DNA from: R-RK-3 sp963834945
GTDB lineage: Bacteria; Pseudomonadota; Alphaproteobacteria; Rhizobiales; Rhodomicrobiaceae
Direction of reading: 5' to 3'
NCBI GenBank assembly: GCA_963834945.1
Contig: CAWIDT010000009.1
Span: 620,001 to 684,000, forward strand
Length of the DNA: 64,000 nucleotides
The notes beneath the pieces were generated by a model. That model did not search any database, was not told where the DNA came from, and saw nothing but the letters and a program-made list of their open reading frames with translations. The translations under genes were made by a program, and so were the position numbers. Shown here piece after piece: positions 28,105 to 37,606 of this stretch. Every line of letters starts with the position of its first letter. Position 1 is the first letter of the stretch.

Positions 28105-28142
28105 ATAGTACACACAGACAACCGGTTGCGCAACCGGTTGTC
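28105..28142 (-). promoter_or_regulatory. Promoter with perfect 26-bp palindromic operator (LacI type)
   Basis: A perfect palindrome spans 28117-28142: two copies of the 10-base palindrome CAACCGGTTG separated by CG, flanked by GA and TC. On the minus strand TTGCGC (28133-28128) and TACTAT (28110-28105) are spaced by exactly 17 bases and could be the -35 and -10 boxes, so the operator covers the -35 region. AACCGGTT with a CG centre is typical of LacI-family sites. It lies upstream of the binding-protein gene of the transporter whose operon ends with a LacI gene. The leader to the ATG at 27926 is about 170 bases and shows no gene. Confidence 0.75.
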
Positions 28143-28218
28143 CGCGCTCCTGGTGTTTGGTAGCGGGGCCAATGACGGACATCGCCGCTCCGACGATCAG
28201 GGCGTCGAAGTTCGACGG

Positions 28219-30006
28219 TTAATCGGCTGAGAGCGGAATTGAGATGGGCTGCATTTCAGTTCGGATCATCCCGCGACGCCTGCGCTCCGCATCGTCCCAG
28301 ACTGTCAGCGGCTGATAGTCGGGAACGAAACCAAGGCCCTTGCGGGCATCCGACGAGATGACCGTCTGCGAGGTAATAACGTCGATGACGGCCGGCGCGT
28401 TGGCGAGCGCGCGGGCCAGGGCGTCGGGCAGATCCTCGGGCTTCTCGACGCGCTCGCCGTGGGCGCCTAGGGCGCGCGCCATACCGGCATAATCGGAATG
28501 GCGCAGCGTGGTGCCCACGACCCGGCCGCCATAGTTCATCTCCTGGTCCAGCCGCTCGATGTTCCAGGCGGCATTGTTGGAGACGATGATCACGCATCTG
28601 GCGCCATGACGAACGGCCGTGTCGATTTCCATCGCGTTGATGCCGAAGGCGCCGTCGCCGGTGGCGCAGATCACCTGACGATCCGGAAAAGCGAGAGCGG
28701 CGGCGATGGCGTAGGGCACGCCGACCCCGAGACAGCCGAAGGCGCCGGCATCGAGGTAAGTGCCCGCCTCAAAGCCCACGCGGGCGAAGCTCAGAAGATC
28801 GCCGCCGTCCGCGATCGCGATGAAGTCCTGGTCGGCGACTTTTTTGACGGCGTCGAAGATGGCGGCGGGATGCACCTTGCCGTCGCTGCCGACAGTCGCC
28901 GGCTTTCGGCCGCCGGAGCTGCGCTCCAAATGCTTATTGCGCAGTCCTTCCGTCCATGTCCTGTCCACGGCAGGGCTGCTGTTCCCCGCCGCCTTGACGA
29001 TCGCATCGAGGGCAAGGGTGGGCGTCGCCAAGATCTCGGGGTCGCCGCGCCTGTTGTCGACGAGTTCACCCGCCGTGTCGGCGATCCGGACGAACCGCGC
29101 ATTCGGGAACACGGCCGGCGATCCGTAGCCCATTTGATAGTCCAGCTTGCGGCCGACGACGAGCACGGTGTCGGCATCGGTCATGGCGGCCGCGCGCATC
29201 GCGCCGACGACGGAGGGATGAGCGGTGGGCACGAGGCCGCGACTTTCCTGCGTGTCGAGATAGACGGCGCCGCAGGCATCGAGAAGCCGTACAAGTGCGG
29301 CGCCCGCCCCCTTTGCGCCGCGTCCGGTCATCACGAGAGGACGCTTGGCGCTCCATAGCGCCTCTGCGGCCTTCTCGACCGCGCCCGGATCGGGGGGGAG
29401 GAGGCGGCCGGGGCGCGGCGTCATCCATTCGTCGAGAACGAGGGTTTCGGCGACGGGCGTCCGCAGCACATCGGTGGGGATCTCAAGATAAACCGGGCCC
29501 GGCTCGCCCAAATCGCCCCAAGCGCGAGATACGGCTTCGTCGAACTCGCGGATGACCTGGTCAGCGATGCGCAACGTGCGCGACTGGCGGCAAACCGGGC
29601 GCAGGATCTCGACATGCGGGATGTCCTGGAGCGGACCCATATTGGCCTGCGGACGCGAGGTGCAGCCACCGATCAGGAGCACCGGCATGCGCGCGAGGGA
29701 GGCGTTGGCCATGGCGGTCACGCAGTTCGTCACGCCGGGGCCCGCGGTGACCATGGCGACCCCGAGCGTGCCCGTCAGCTCCGCATGGGCGTGCGCCATG
29801 TGCACGGCCGCCCCCTCGTCGCGCACGTCGATGATGCGAATGCCGAAGCGGGCGGCATAATCCCAGATCGGCTGGATGTGCCCGCCTTGCAGGCCGAAGA
29901 GCCGATCGACGCCGCGGGCCTTGAGAAAGCGCGCGATCCACTCGGCGCAGGAATTGGGGGTGCTGTTGAGATCTCTAGCGGCGGCGGACATGGCGGCATC
30001 CTTCAT
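28219..30006 (-). CDS. Thiamine-pyrophosphate-dependent enzyme, acetolactate synthase/decarboxylase-like
   Basis: 595-residue ThDP enzyme with all three domains. The pyrimidine domain carries the catalytic glutamate in DVRDEGAAVHMAHAHAE (near residue 64); the central domain follows; and the ThDP-magnesium site is GDGAFGINAMEIDTAV with SNNAAWN (near 450-485). It belongs to the acetolactate synthase / oxalyl-CoA decarboxylase / benzoylformate decarboxylase superfamily; the exact member is not resolved. Start 30006, with a second ATG five codons later. Last gene of the operon 38659 to 28219, after the CoA ligase. It likely decarboxylates or ligates a 2-oxo acid or acyl-CoA formed in this pathway. 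Confidence 0.87.
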   Translation of the reverse strand: MKDAAMSAAARDLNSTPNSCAEWIARFLKARGVDRLFGLQGGHIQPIWDYAARFGIRIIDVRDEGAAVHMAHAHAELTGTLGVAMVTAGPGVTNCVTAMANASLARMPVLLIGGCTSRPQANMGPLQDIPHVEILRPVCRQSRTLRIADQVIREFDEAVSRAWGDLGEPGPVYLEIPTDVLRTPVAETLVLDEWMTPRPGRLLPPDPGAVEKAAEALWSAKRPLVMTGRGAKGAGAALVRLLDACGAVYLDTQESRGLVPTAHPSVVGAMRAAAMTDADTVLVVGRKLDYQMGYGSPAVFPNARFVRIADTAGELVDNRRGDPEILATPTLALDAIVKAAGNSSPAVDRTWTEGLRNKHLERSSGGRKPATVGSDGKVHPAAIFDAVKKVADQDFIAIADGGDLLSFARVGFEAGTYLDAGAFGCLGVGVPYAIAAALAFPDRQVICATGDGAFGINAMEIDTAVRHGARCVIIVSNNAAWNIERLDQEMNYGGRVVGTTLRHSDYAGMARALGAHGERVEKPEDLPDALARALANAPAVIDVITSQTVISSDARKGLGFVPDYQPLTVWDDAERRRRGMIRTEMQPISIPLSAD

Positions 30007-30040
30007 TGATAAAGCGGGGTTGGCCCGCGCCTGCGGTAAT

Positions 30041-31603
30041 CTATCCCCGGCTCATGCGGTCGCGCAGGACACGGTGCAGAATCTTGCCGGTCGCGGTGCG
30101 CGGCATGTCGGCGTCCGCGATAAAGCTCACGGAGCGTGGCCGCTTATAGCCGGCAAGCCGGTCGCGCGCGTGGGCGACGATGTCGGCTTCATCGGCGGTC
30201 ATGCCATCCCTCAGGATCACGACGGCGTGGACGCGTTCGCCCCACTTCTCGTCAGGAACTCCGATTACGGCGACGTCCTTCACTGCGGGGTGGCAGCCGA
30301 CGGCGATCTCAACCTCGGACGGATAGACGTTCTCGCCGCCAGAGATGATCATGTTCTTCTTTCGGTCGACGAGCCAGATGTAGCCTTCCGCGTCGCGGCG
30401 GGCCATGTCGCCCACGCTGCAATAAGGCCCACGAAAGGCTTCTGCCGTCTTTTCCGGCAGCTTCCAGTAGCCGTCGAAGGTGTACGGGTTGCAGGAGAAC
30501 AGCTCGCCCGGCTCGCCGTCAGGCACCTCGTTGTCGGCGGCGTCGAGCATGCGGATCGGAGCAGAGCCCACGCATTCGCGGCCGACCGAACCGAGCTTGG
30601 TGAACTGCTCGTCGGGATGCAGCATCGTGACCCAGCCGGCCTCGGTCGAACCGTAAAGCTCGTAGAGGCCGGATTTGCGGAACATCTCCATGATGCCGCG
30701 CTTGGTGTCGGGACGCGCCGGCGCGGAAGAGACCATCAGTTGCTTGATCGCGTCGCAGCGATACCGCTCGCGGACCGCGTCAGGCAATGAGAGCATCATG
30801 ATGTAATGCGTCGGCACGAGCGAGGTGAAGGTCGCTCCGGTCTCCGACAGCATTCTGAGGCCGTCCTCGGGATCGAAGCTCCTGCGTGAATAGATCGACA
30901 CCGCGGCGCCGCAATAGGTGTAGGCGCCGAAGAAGTAGAGCGAGTTGGCATGGCACATCGGCATGACGAGGAGTGCGCTGTCGGCCGGCCGGATGCCGAT
31001 CTCGATCTCGGAGATCAGGGAAATGAGCGCGCTGCCCCTGTGGCTTCGGATCGCACCCTTGGGATGGCCTGTCGTGCCGGAGGTGTACATCAGCATCCAG
31101 GGATCGGATGCGGCGACGGCGATGCCGGGTTCCGTGTCGGCCGCAGCGGCGAGCAGGCCCTCATAATCGCGATATCCCGCAGGGCACTGCCGTGCGCCAA
31201 AATGGATGAAGCGCGAGGCCGGGCATGGCAGGTCCTGCCGGATGTCCTCGACGACGTGCATCAACTCGTCCTGGACAATGATGGCAGCCACCTCCGCGTT
31301 CTCGACGATGTAGCGCACTTCCGGCCCGACCAGTCGGAAGTTGACCGGCACGGCGACGAGGCCGGCCTTGGCGGTCGCCGCGTAGATCTCCGCCCACTCT
31401 ATGCAGTTGTAGGCGAGCACCGCGACCCGATCACCCTTGCCGAGGCCGAGGCCGAGAAGCGCGTTCGCGAGACGGCAGGCGCGGGCGTTCCAGACGCGGT
31501 TCGCCATCGCCCGCTCGAGGTCGCGCACTGCCACGCGCTCGGGATTGAGGCGCGCCTGCGCCGCGACGACCTGACCCAGTGTGAGGACATCCTGCATGTG
31601 CAT
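30041..31603 (-). CDS. AMP-dependent acyl-CoA synthetase/ligase
   Basis: 520-residue ANL-family ligase that activates a carboxylic acid as acyl-AMP and then acyl-CoA. Motifs: MYTSGTTGHPKGAIRSH (P-loop), YELYGSTEAG (A5), GDMARRDAEGYIWLVDRKKN (A7-A8), ISGGENVYPSEVE, and the C-terminal catalytic lysine in MPRTATGKILHRVL. The frame runs upstream into the intergenic region, so I chose MHMQDVLTL at 31603 (ATG 31597 also possible). It sits 35 bases before the TPP enzyme start and 236 bases after the RraA-like stop. The acid is unknown. Confidence 0.9.
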   Translation of the reverse strand: MHMQDVLTLGQVVAAQARLNPERVAVRDLERAMANRVWNARACRLANALLGLGLGKGDRVAVLAYNCIEWAEIYAATAKAGLVAVPVNFRLVGPEVRYIVENAEVAAIIVQDELMHVVEDIRQDLPCPASRFIHFGARQCPAGYRDYEGLLAAAADTEPGIAVAASDPWMLMYTSGTTGHPKGAIRSHRGSALISLISEIEIGIRPADSALLVMPMCHANSLYFFGAYTYCGAAVSIYSRRSFDPEDGLRMLSETGATFTSLVPTHYIMMLSLPDAVRERYRCDAIKQLMVSSAPARPDTKRGIMEMFRKSGLYELYGSTEAGWVTMLHPDEQFTKLGSVGRECVGSAPIRMLDAADNEVPDGEPGELFSCNPYTFDGYWKLPEKTAEAFRGPYCSVGDMARRDAEGYIWLVDRKKNMIISGGENVYPSEVEIAVGCHPAVKDVAVIGVPDEKWGERVHAVVILRDGMTADEADIVAHARDRLAGYKRPRSVSFIADADMPRTATGKILHRVLRDRMSRG

Positions 31604-31839
31604 ACCCACGCATTGACTATCATTGACGATCGACGTGGGCAGGCAGACCCCGTCTGGCCAATGAGCTTGCCCGGTCGCGCTCGACCCGATGTCGTCCAAT
31701 ATCGCCCGGATAGCTCTTGGGCCACCGCAAAATACGCGGCCGTCCGGGCGCAGGCAACGGTCGTCGGAGCCTCTCACCTTTAACGGGAATGAACGCGAGG
31801 ATATGAACGCTGATCGATTTCGCGATCCAGCCGTGCCGT

Positions 31840-32484
31840 TCAGAACACGCGATATGTCATATAAGCTTGCTGTGGGTCTACGCCCGCACGGATGGCCTTC
31901 ATCATCTCGCCCTCGGTTGCCATCTTGGCCTCGGCGGCGGCGATGACGTCCTCCGCGGCGGCTCCCTCAATCAGGATGACGCCGTCGCGGTCGGCGAGCA
32001 CCATGTCATCGGGGTCGACGAGATGGCCGCCTATGGCCACCAATTCGCCGAACGCCTCAGCACGCCAAGCGCAGACGATGTCGATCGGCGTCGCGTAGCG
32101 CGCAAAGACCGGAAAGCGCTGGTCGGCGATCGCCTGGAGGTCTCGGCACCCGCCATCGACGATATAGCCCCGGACGCCCTTGATTTTGAGCGCTTCCGCT
32201 GAGAGGCCACCAAATAGCGCGCGAATGTCATCTTGCGGCTGGCACACGACAACCGTGCCTGGCTGCGACTTCGAGAGAACGCCTGCCCACTCGAACAGGG
32301 ATGCGTGTTTGTCGAGCGACGGGTCCGGCCGACCACGCACTGTGAACACCGGTCCGGCGACCTTCATCCACGGCTCCAGGCCAACAATGGTGCGCGGCAG
32401 GACACGGACGCGCAGACCCATGTCCCGCATGACGTCATGCACGACCGAGCTGTGACACGCTTCAAGACGATCCGCCAAAGACAA
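31840..32484 (-). CDS. RraA-like / HMG-aldolase-fold protein, TTG start
   Basis: 214-residue protein of the RraA / 4-hydroxy-4-methyl-2-oxoglutarate aldolase family. The diagnostic loop VRGYIVDGGCRDLQAI holds the Asp and Arg that bind the metal and substrate in the aldolases, and HSSVVHDVMRDMGLR opens the fold. The start is taken as TTG 32484, because AAGGAGG lies eight bases before it and the family begins here; the longer open frame upstream does not resemble the family. In this operon an aldolase or decarboxylase acting on a hydroxy-keto acid is more likely than RNase E regulation. Confidence 0.82.
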   Translation of the reverse strand: MSLADRLEACHSSVVHDVMRDMGLRVRVLPRTIVGLEPWMKVAGPVFTVRGRPDPSLDKHASLFEWAGVLSKSQPGTVVVCQPQDDIRALFGGLSAEALKIKGVRGYIVDGGCRDLQAIADQRFPVFARYATPIDIVCAWRAEAFGELVAIGGHLVDPDDMVLADRDGVILIEGAAAEDVIAAAEAKMATEGEMMKAIRAGVDPQQAYMTYRVF

Positions 32485-32734
32485 TTTTATTCCCTCCTTC
32501 TGAAATTCTTGCGTCTCGCTCAGGCTACGGTGGTTGATGGAGAATTGAACGAACAATCTCGTCGGTCCCCCCCGAACTTCAACGTGAGCAGCTCGGGCGG
32601 AAGAGTTTGCGCAAGATAACGTCTGGGCTACGCTCGGCGCACGCGAAGCCAAGCGCATTGGCTTCCTGGAACGCTATCTCGGCGGCACCGAATGGGCCGG
32701 TCGGCCAAGGCGCCGGAGCAGCCCACGGATCTGG

Positions 32735-33691
32735 TCAAAGGACCGCGATAGGATTACCCGGCGATCCGGTCGCGCCCACCATCTTCACCGGCGCGAAGAC
32801 ATAGGCGAACTCATAGACTTTCCGCTCGACGAGCCCCTCAAACGTCATGCCCTCATGAAGGTAGATGCCGTGCTTGATGATCAGATGCTGGTGGCAGGGA
32901 TGAAAGATCTCGGGATCGACGGGCGGGACCACTTCGATGGCGAAATTATCGGCGCCCACGACCGCCACCTGATGATCGGCGAACCAGCGGGCGCAATCGA
33001 TGCCGATACCGGGCGCGCCGTCGTAGAACGTCGCGGTTTCCGTATACCACCGCGTGCCGTGGCCGGTGCGCACGAACACCGCGTCGCCCGGCGTGATCGC
33101 GGCACCTTCCATGCCCTGGCGCACGAGGCACGCCTTGAGGTCGGCAAGCTGGATCTCTTCCCCGATATCGAGAACGCGGCCTTTCAACCCTTGCACATCG
33201 AACAGAATGCCGCGCGTGAAGAACGGCGGCGCCTGCTCGATGCCGAGCTTTTGCAGCCCATACGGACCCCACATGTCGGAGAGCTTGTTACCGTTGTAGA
33301 AGCGGATGTTGGTCTGGTCGCCCGGCTCGCCGAACATGCAGCCCAGATGTCCGAGCGCATCCATATGCGTACCGACCTGGCCAAGCTCGGTGGTGATGTA
33401 TTCGTCGTTCCAGACGGTGCGGCTCCTTGTGCCATAGGGACCGCCGGTCGGGCCGCCCGGCATGCGCATGTTGAAGGCCCGGCCGGGGGCGAGCGGCATG
33501 GTCGCGTCGGACCGCATGCCGAGGCTGACGATCTCCCCCGTCTTGATCAGCCGGGTTGCTTCGAGCACCTTGGCCGGCGTCATCAGATTGCCGTTGCCGC
33601 GCTGGTCGTCGGCACCCCAGCGCGAGGGATACCAATCCTGCCCGAGTATCGGATGTTCGCCCTCGGGAAGGATCGGGTTGTCGTTGCTCAT
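32735..33691 (-). CDS. Cyclase-family (kynurenine formamidase-like) metal hydrolase
   Basis: 318-residue member of the cyclase family, which includes arylformamidase and some lactone or isatin hydrolases. The metal motif HxxxxxH is QVGTHMDALGH (residues near 105-115), and GIGIDCARWFADHQVAVVGADNF is the second conserved block. The HQHLIIKHGIYLHEGM segment near the C-terminus is also typical. Its ATG at 33691 overlaps the permease stop by four bases, so it is translated with the transporter. It could open a ring or hydrolyse an amide of the imported compound; substrate unknown. Confidence 0.88.
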   Translation of the reverse strand: MSNDNPILPEGEHPILGQDWYPSRWGADDQRGNGNLMTPAKVLEATRLIKTGEIVSLGMRSDATMPLAPGRAFNMRMPGGPTGGPYGTRSRTVWNDEYITTELGQVGTHMDALGHLGCMFGEPGDQTNIRFYNGNKLSDMWGPYGLQKLGIEQAPPFFTRGILFDVQGLKGRVLDIGEEIQLADLKACLVRQGMEGAAITPGDAVFVRTGHGTRWYTETATFYDGAPGIGIDCARWFADHQVAVVGADNFAIEVVPPVDPEIFHPCHQHLIIKHGIYLHEGMTFEGLVERKVYEFAYVFAPVKMVGATGSPGNPIAVL

Positions 33692-34740
33692 TGGGTTGCT
33701 CCCTTGGTCTGCATGACGGCCGCCGTCGCCGAGGCGACATTCGCGGCCAGGTCCGCTTCGCTGCTTCGGCGCGACCGGCGCTGCGATGCCTGAACAGCGA
33801 GGCCCACGGCGAGAATCAGCATCGCGCCGTTGAACAGCGGCTCAACGAAGAATGGCGCGCCGAGCTGGTTCAGTCCGGCCACCGTGACCGCGAGCACCGC
33901 GACCGCGAGGATGGTGCCCCAGACATTCACCCGGCCGGGCCGGACCGAGGTCGCGCCGAGCAGCGCGGCCGTGAAGGCGGGCAGCAGATATTCCTGGCCA
34001 ACCGAGCTTTGGCCCACTTGCAACTGCGATTGCAGCACGATGCCAGCAAAGGATGCAAGCATTCCGGCGGCCACGAAGCCGAGCGTCACATAGCGGCGCG
34101 CCGAGATGCCGTTCAGCTCCGCCGCTCGCGGACTGGAGCCGAGCACATATAAATAGCGGCCGAGTGGCAGATATTCGAACACCAGCCACAGCGCCACGCT
34201 GATGACGAAGGTGTAGATCGCGGGCGCGGGCACGACCCATAGCGTGCCCGAAATCGCCAGGAACGGCGGCGGCAGATTGGCGAGCACCTGCTGTCCGCCC
34301 GTGTACCACGCATTGAGCCCGTAAAGCACGGTGCCGGTGCCGAGCGTGGCGATGAAGGAATCGATCTTCACCCGCGTTACCAGCAAGCCGTTGGCGAGCC
34401 CGACCAGCGCCCCCATCATCAGCACCGCGATGATCGCCGCCCACCATGGCAGCCCCTGGCCTTGCAGCCCGATCGCCAGCACCTGCGAGATGCCGAGATT
34501 GAACCCGGCGGACAGGTCGAAATGATTGGCCGTCATCGGAATGAAGACCGCGAGCGCAACCAGCGCCTGCACCGATTTGTTATTCAGGATAGACCTGATG
34601 TTGAAGAAGGTCAGGAACGTATCCGGCTTCAGCAGCGAGAACACCGCGATCAGGACGATCAGCAGGATGAGCAGGCCCCAGACCGAAATAGCCCGGGTAA
34701 TCCCGCCGCCGATCGCCGAGGATTTAGGTCCGCGGCTCAT
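33688..34740 (-). CDS. Sugar ABC transporter permease, RbsC-like
   Basis: 350-residue CUT2 permease with about ten hydrophobic segments. Landmarks: MTANHFDLSAGFNLGISQVL, KIDSFIATLGTGTVLYGL and GATSVRPGRVNVWGTILA. The start at 34740 overlaps the ATPase stop by four bases and the stop overlaps the cyclase start by four bases. It resembles the permease at 15428-16468 along its length, as do the binding proteins of the two systems, so the two transporters are paralogous. Confidence 0.92.
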   Translation of the reverse strand: MSRGPKSSAIGGGITRAISVWGLLILLIVLIAVFSLLKPDTFLTFFNIRSILNNKSVQALVALAVFIPMTANHFDLSAGFNLGISQVLAIGLQGQGLPWWAAIIAVLMMGALVGLANGLLVTRVKIDSFIATLGTGTVLYGLNAWYTGGQQVLANLPPPFLAISGTLWVVPAPAIYTFVISVALWLVFEYLPLGRYLYVLGSSPRAAELNGISARRYVTLGFVAAGMLASFAGIVLQSQLQVGQSSVGQEYLLPAFTAALLGATSVRPGRVNVWGTILAVAVLAVTVAGLNQLGAPFFVEPLFNGAMLILAVGLAVQASQRRSRRSSEADLAANVASATAAVMQTKGATQ

Positions 34741-36281
34741 GACTGCTTCCCGTGCGCTTGCATTTCTTCGCCCCCCGATGCCAAAGCAGTCAATCGCGCC
34801 GTCGACAGTTCGCTGCGCGGGATTTCGCCCACCACGCGTCCTCGGCTGAAAATCAGCGCGCGGTGGCACACGCGTTCGACCTCCTCGAAGTCGGAGGAAA
34901 TGAGAACCACGGCAAGCCCCTTGCTCAGCGATTGCTGCAACAGATGATAGATCTCCGCCTTCGCGCCGACATCCACCCCGATGGTCGGTTCCTCAAGCAC
35001 AAGCAGGCGAACTTTCGCTTCCATCCAGCGGGCCAGCACGACCTTCTGCTGATTGCCGCCGCTCAGCGTCGCGATCACGCGCTCAGGGTCCTCGGGCCGC
35101 ACCGAAAAGCGGGCGAGCACGGCCCTTGTGTCGGCAAGCTCGGCATCGCGGGAGACGAACTCCAGGACACCGTGCCCCGTCGCGACAGGGTTCATATAGA
35201 CATTCTCGCGCACGGCCATGTTGGCGGCGAGACTCTCCTCGCCCCGCCGGCTCGATACGAAGCCGATTCCCTTGCGCATGGCATCGGCCGGATCGGCGGG
35301 ATCGGCGGTGCGGCCGTCGAGGCTGATATGCCCGGCTGATAGCGGCACCTGCCCGAAGATCGCGCGCCCGATCGTGTGATGCCCCGCGCCCCGCAGGCCG
35401 ACCAGCCCCAGCGTTTCTCCCGCCGCGATCTGGAAAGACACCGGGCCGATATGTGCGGCGACGGCGTGCTCGACCTTGAGGACGACACGGTCGGAGGCGG
35501 GCTTAGGCCTGATGAACGCATCGGTCATGGCGCGCCCGACGATCTTATCGACGAGATCGCCCGCCGATGTCTCGGCAACCGGCACGGTGGTGATGCGGCG
35601 CCCGTCACGCAGCACGGTGACGCGATCGGCGATCTGGAACACCTCGTCCAGCCGGTGGGTGACATAGATGATGCCGATGCCGTTCGCCCTCAGTGATCGC
35701 AGCACCTGGATGAGGCGCGCGACATCGGCCTCCGGCAGCGCGGCGGTCGGCTCGTCGAGCACGAGGATCTCGGATTTCACGGCGAGGGCGCGCCCGATCG
35801 CCACCAGGGACTTTTCAGCCGCCGGGAGCGATGCCACCTGGACCGCCGGATCGATACCGCTGCCCATGCTGGCCAGGGCATCCCGCGCGACAGTCTGCAC
35901 CTGCGGCCAGGAGATGAGACCGTTGCGGCCACGCGGATAGCCGGTCAGCAGCGCGACATTTTCGGCCACCGTCATCCATTCGACGAGGCCGAGATCCTGA
36001 TGGATGAACGCAATGGGCAGGGGATCGACGCCCGGCCGCACGGCGCGGCCGCCCATCCTGATTTCGCCGGAATCGGCGGGATAGACGCCCGCAAGGATCT
36101 TGATCAGCGTCGATTTGCCGGCGCCATTTTGTCCAAGCAGCGCATGCACCTCGCCGCGCCGGACATCGAAATCCACGCCGTCGAGCGCCAATGTCGCCGT
36201 GAAGCTCTTGGTCAGCCCCTTGATGGCAAGCAGCGTTTCGGACTGCGGCACTGGCGGCGGAGCCTGCCCACGTTCAATCAT
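34737..36281 (-). CDS. Sugar ABC transporter ATP-binding protein, RbsA/MglA-like two-domain
   Basis: 514-residue ATPase with two nucleotide-binding domains. Domain 1: Walker A GQNGAGKS near residue 52 and Walker B ILVLDEPTAALPEADV near 173, with a loose signature LPAAEKSLVAIGRAL. Domain 2: signature LSGGNQQKVVLARWM near 415 and EEPTIGVDVGAK, while its Walker A region is degenerate, as usual for this family. It begins 186 bases after the binding-protein stop; that gap contains repeat copy B. Energises the 33688-34740 permease. Confidence 0.93.
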   Translation of the reverse strand: MIERGQAPPPVPQSETLLAIKGLTKSFTATLALDGVDFDVRRGEVHALLGQNGAGKSTLIKILAGVYPADSGEIRMGGRAVRPGVDPLPIAFIHQDLGLVEWMTVAENVALLTGYPRGRNGLISWPQVQTVARDALASMGSGIDPAVQVASLPAAEKSLVAIGRALAVKSEILVLDEPTAALPEADVARLIQVLRSLRANGIGIIYVTHRLDEVFQIADRVTVLRDGRRITTVPVAETSAGDLVDKIVGRAMTDAFIRPKPASDRVVLKVEHAVAAHIGPVSFQIAAGETLGLVGLRGAGHHTIGRAIFGQVPLSAGHISLDGRTADPADPADAMRKGIGFVSSRRGEESLAANMAVRENVYMNPVATGHGVLEFVSRDAELADTRAVLARFSVRPEDPERVIATLSGGNQQKVVLARWMEAKVRLLVLEEPTIGVDVGAKAEIYHLLQQSLSKGLAVVLISSDFEEVERVCHRALIFSRGRVVGEIPRSELSTARLTALASGGEEMQAHGKQS

Positions 36282-36301
36282 TGGAAGCGACCTTCCGACC
36301 T

Positions 36302-36406
36302 TGAAGCATTTTCAAGCAAAGTGGACGCCGGTTTGCGTCAAGAAAATGCGACGAAACAAAGAGCTGGAGCCCCGCTCCAATTCGATCGGAGTGGCAAAGG
36401 GTCTAG
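36302..36406 (+). repeat. Intergenic repeat family, copy B
   Basis: Same block order as copy A but on the opposite strand: GAAGCATTTTCAAGCAAAGT, GGACGCCGGTTTGCGTC, AAGAAAATGCGACGAAACAA, then the CTCCAATT/ATCGGAG hairpin. It lies in the operon between the binding-protein and ATPase genes, where the hairpin could change mRNA stability and lower expression of the downstream genes relative to the binding protein; that role is inference. Confidence 0.8.
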
Positions 36407-36466
36407 ACGCCGAAGCCGCCCCCGCCGAACCCATCCGGGCGGGGCAGGGGACAGCTCGGCCGCCAA

Positions 36467-37585
36467 TTACTTTACGCCCCAGATTTCGGCGTAATGCTTC
36501 TTGTAGTCGTTGCTCGGAATGAAGGTGTTCTTGTCGCCCCCTTCAGAGGCGATGTTGGCCTTGGTCACCAGGAACGGCGGCTGCACGAAGCCGCTTGGCG
36601 CGACGCCATGCATGGCCCGGTTCAACTCGTCGATCGCCTGATAGGCCTGCAACTCGATCGGCTCGGACACCGTCACCGTCTGATATTGGTCGCCCTTGCG
36701 GATGCGGTCATAGGCGGAACGGTTGCCGTCCGCGCCGATAAGCTTGGCCTCATCGGGCTTGACGCCGCCGGAGCGGAGCACGGGAACGGCGAAATCGAAG
36801 TCATTGTCGCCCACCGATGTGATGTAGAGCGGCAAGCCGAACCGCTGCACCCAGCTGGTCGTCAATTGCGGCTGACGCTGCGCGGCTTCCGAGGCGGGCG
36901 AGTTCACATATTCGAGCACCTTGCAGCCGCTGCATTTCTCGAATTCCGCCTTGGTCGCCATGGATTTGACCTCGGCGATGGCGTATTCGTTATGCGTGAG
37001 GATCACGACTTTCGCGGTGCCGTTGGAATCGGCGATCGCCCAATCGGCTTCCGCCTTGCCGATTTCGCGCGGGTCTTCCTGGATGTTGACGAACAAATTG
37101 AGGTCAGGCTGCGGTCCGGGCAGGCCTGCCGCGTGCAGGCCGACGAACTTGATCCCTTGCGCGACACCGGCCTTGATCGGGTCTTTAAGGCTGGCCGCGT
37201 CGGCGAACATGGCAATGCCGTCAGGCTTCAAGGCGATGGCCTGGTTCATGCCGGCAAGCCAAGACGTCGGGCTGCCCTTGCCGTCGATGACGGTCACGTC
37301 CCAACCGACCTTGGCGCCGGCTTCCTTGATGTAAACGCCATAGAGGTGCGAGATGTCGTTCTGCTCGTCGCCGGACAGGAAGACAACCTTTTTGCCCTTC
37401 TCCGGCTTCGGTGCGGATGTTGGGCCTTCCCACTTGGTTTGCGGTCCCGCATAGCGCTCGGTGGCGGCCTTGGCCTGTTCCACTGCGTCATCGGCGCGGG
37501 CTGCGGTGCCCATCAGCAAGCCGATGGCGATCAGGCTGCCTCCAGTCAGCACTCTGTGCGTTGCGCTGCGTATTGCCATTGCCAT
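36467..37585 (-). CDS. Sugar ABC transporter substrate-binding protein, CUT2 type
   Basis: 372-residue binding protein with a signal peptide (residues 1-32, ending GTAARADD). The mature part has GKKVVFLSGDEQNDISHLYG, NQAIALKPDGIAMFADAAS and CSGCKVLEYVN, and ends in IWGVK like its paralogue at 14196-15319 (ends IWGVN). It is the first structural gene after the LacI gene; the gap of 21 bases shows they are co-transcribed. Ligand unknown; the enzymes downstream suggest a cyclic or acidic sugar-like compound. Confidence 0.92.
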   Translation of the reverse strand: MAMAIRSATHRVLTGGSLIAIGLLMGTAARADDAVEQAKAATERYAGPQTKWEGPTSAPKPEKGKKVVFLSGDEQNDISHLYGVYIKEAGAKVGWDVTVIDGKGSPTSWLAGMNQAIALKPDGIAMFADAASLKDPIKAGVAQGIKFVGLHAAGLPGPQPDLNLFVNIQEDPREIGKAEADWAIADSNGTAKVVILTHNEYAIAEVKSMATKAEFEKCSGCKVLEYVNSPASEAAQRQPQLTTSWVQRFGLPLYITSVGDNDFDFAVPVLRSGGVKPDEAKLIGADGNRSAYDRIRKGDQYQTVTVSEPIELQAYQAIDELNRAMHGVAPSGFVQPPFLVTKANIASEGGDKNTFIPSNDYKKHYAEIWGVK

Positions 37586-37606
37586 TTCCTCCGTTTAAGT
37601 CCCGCA

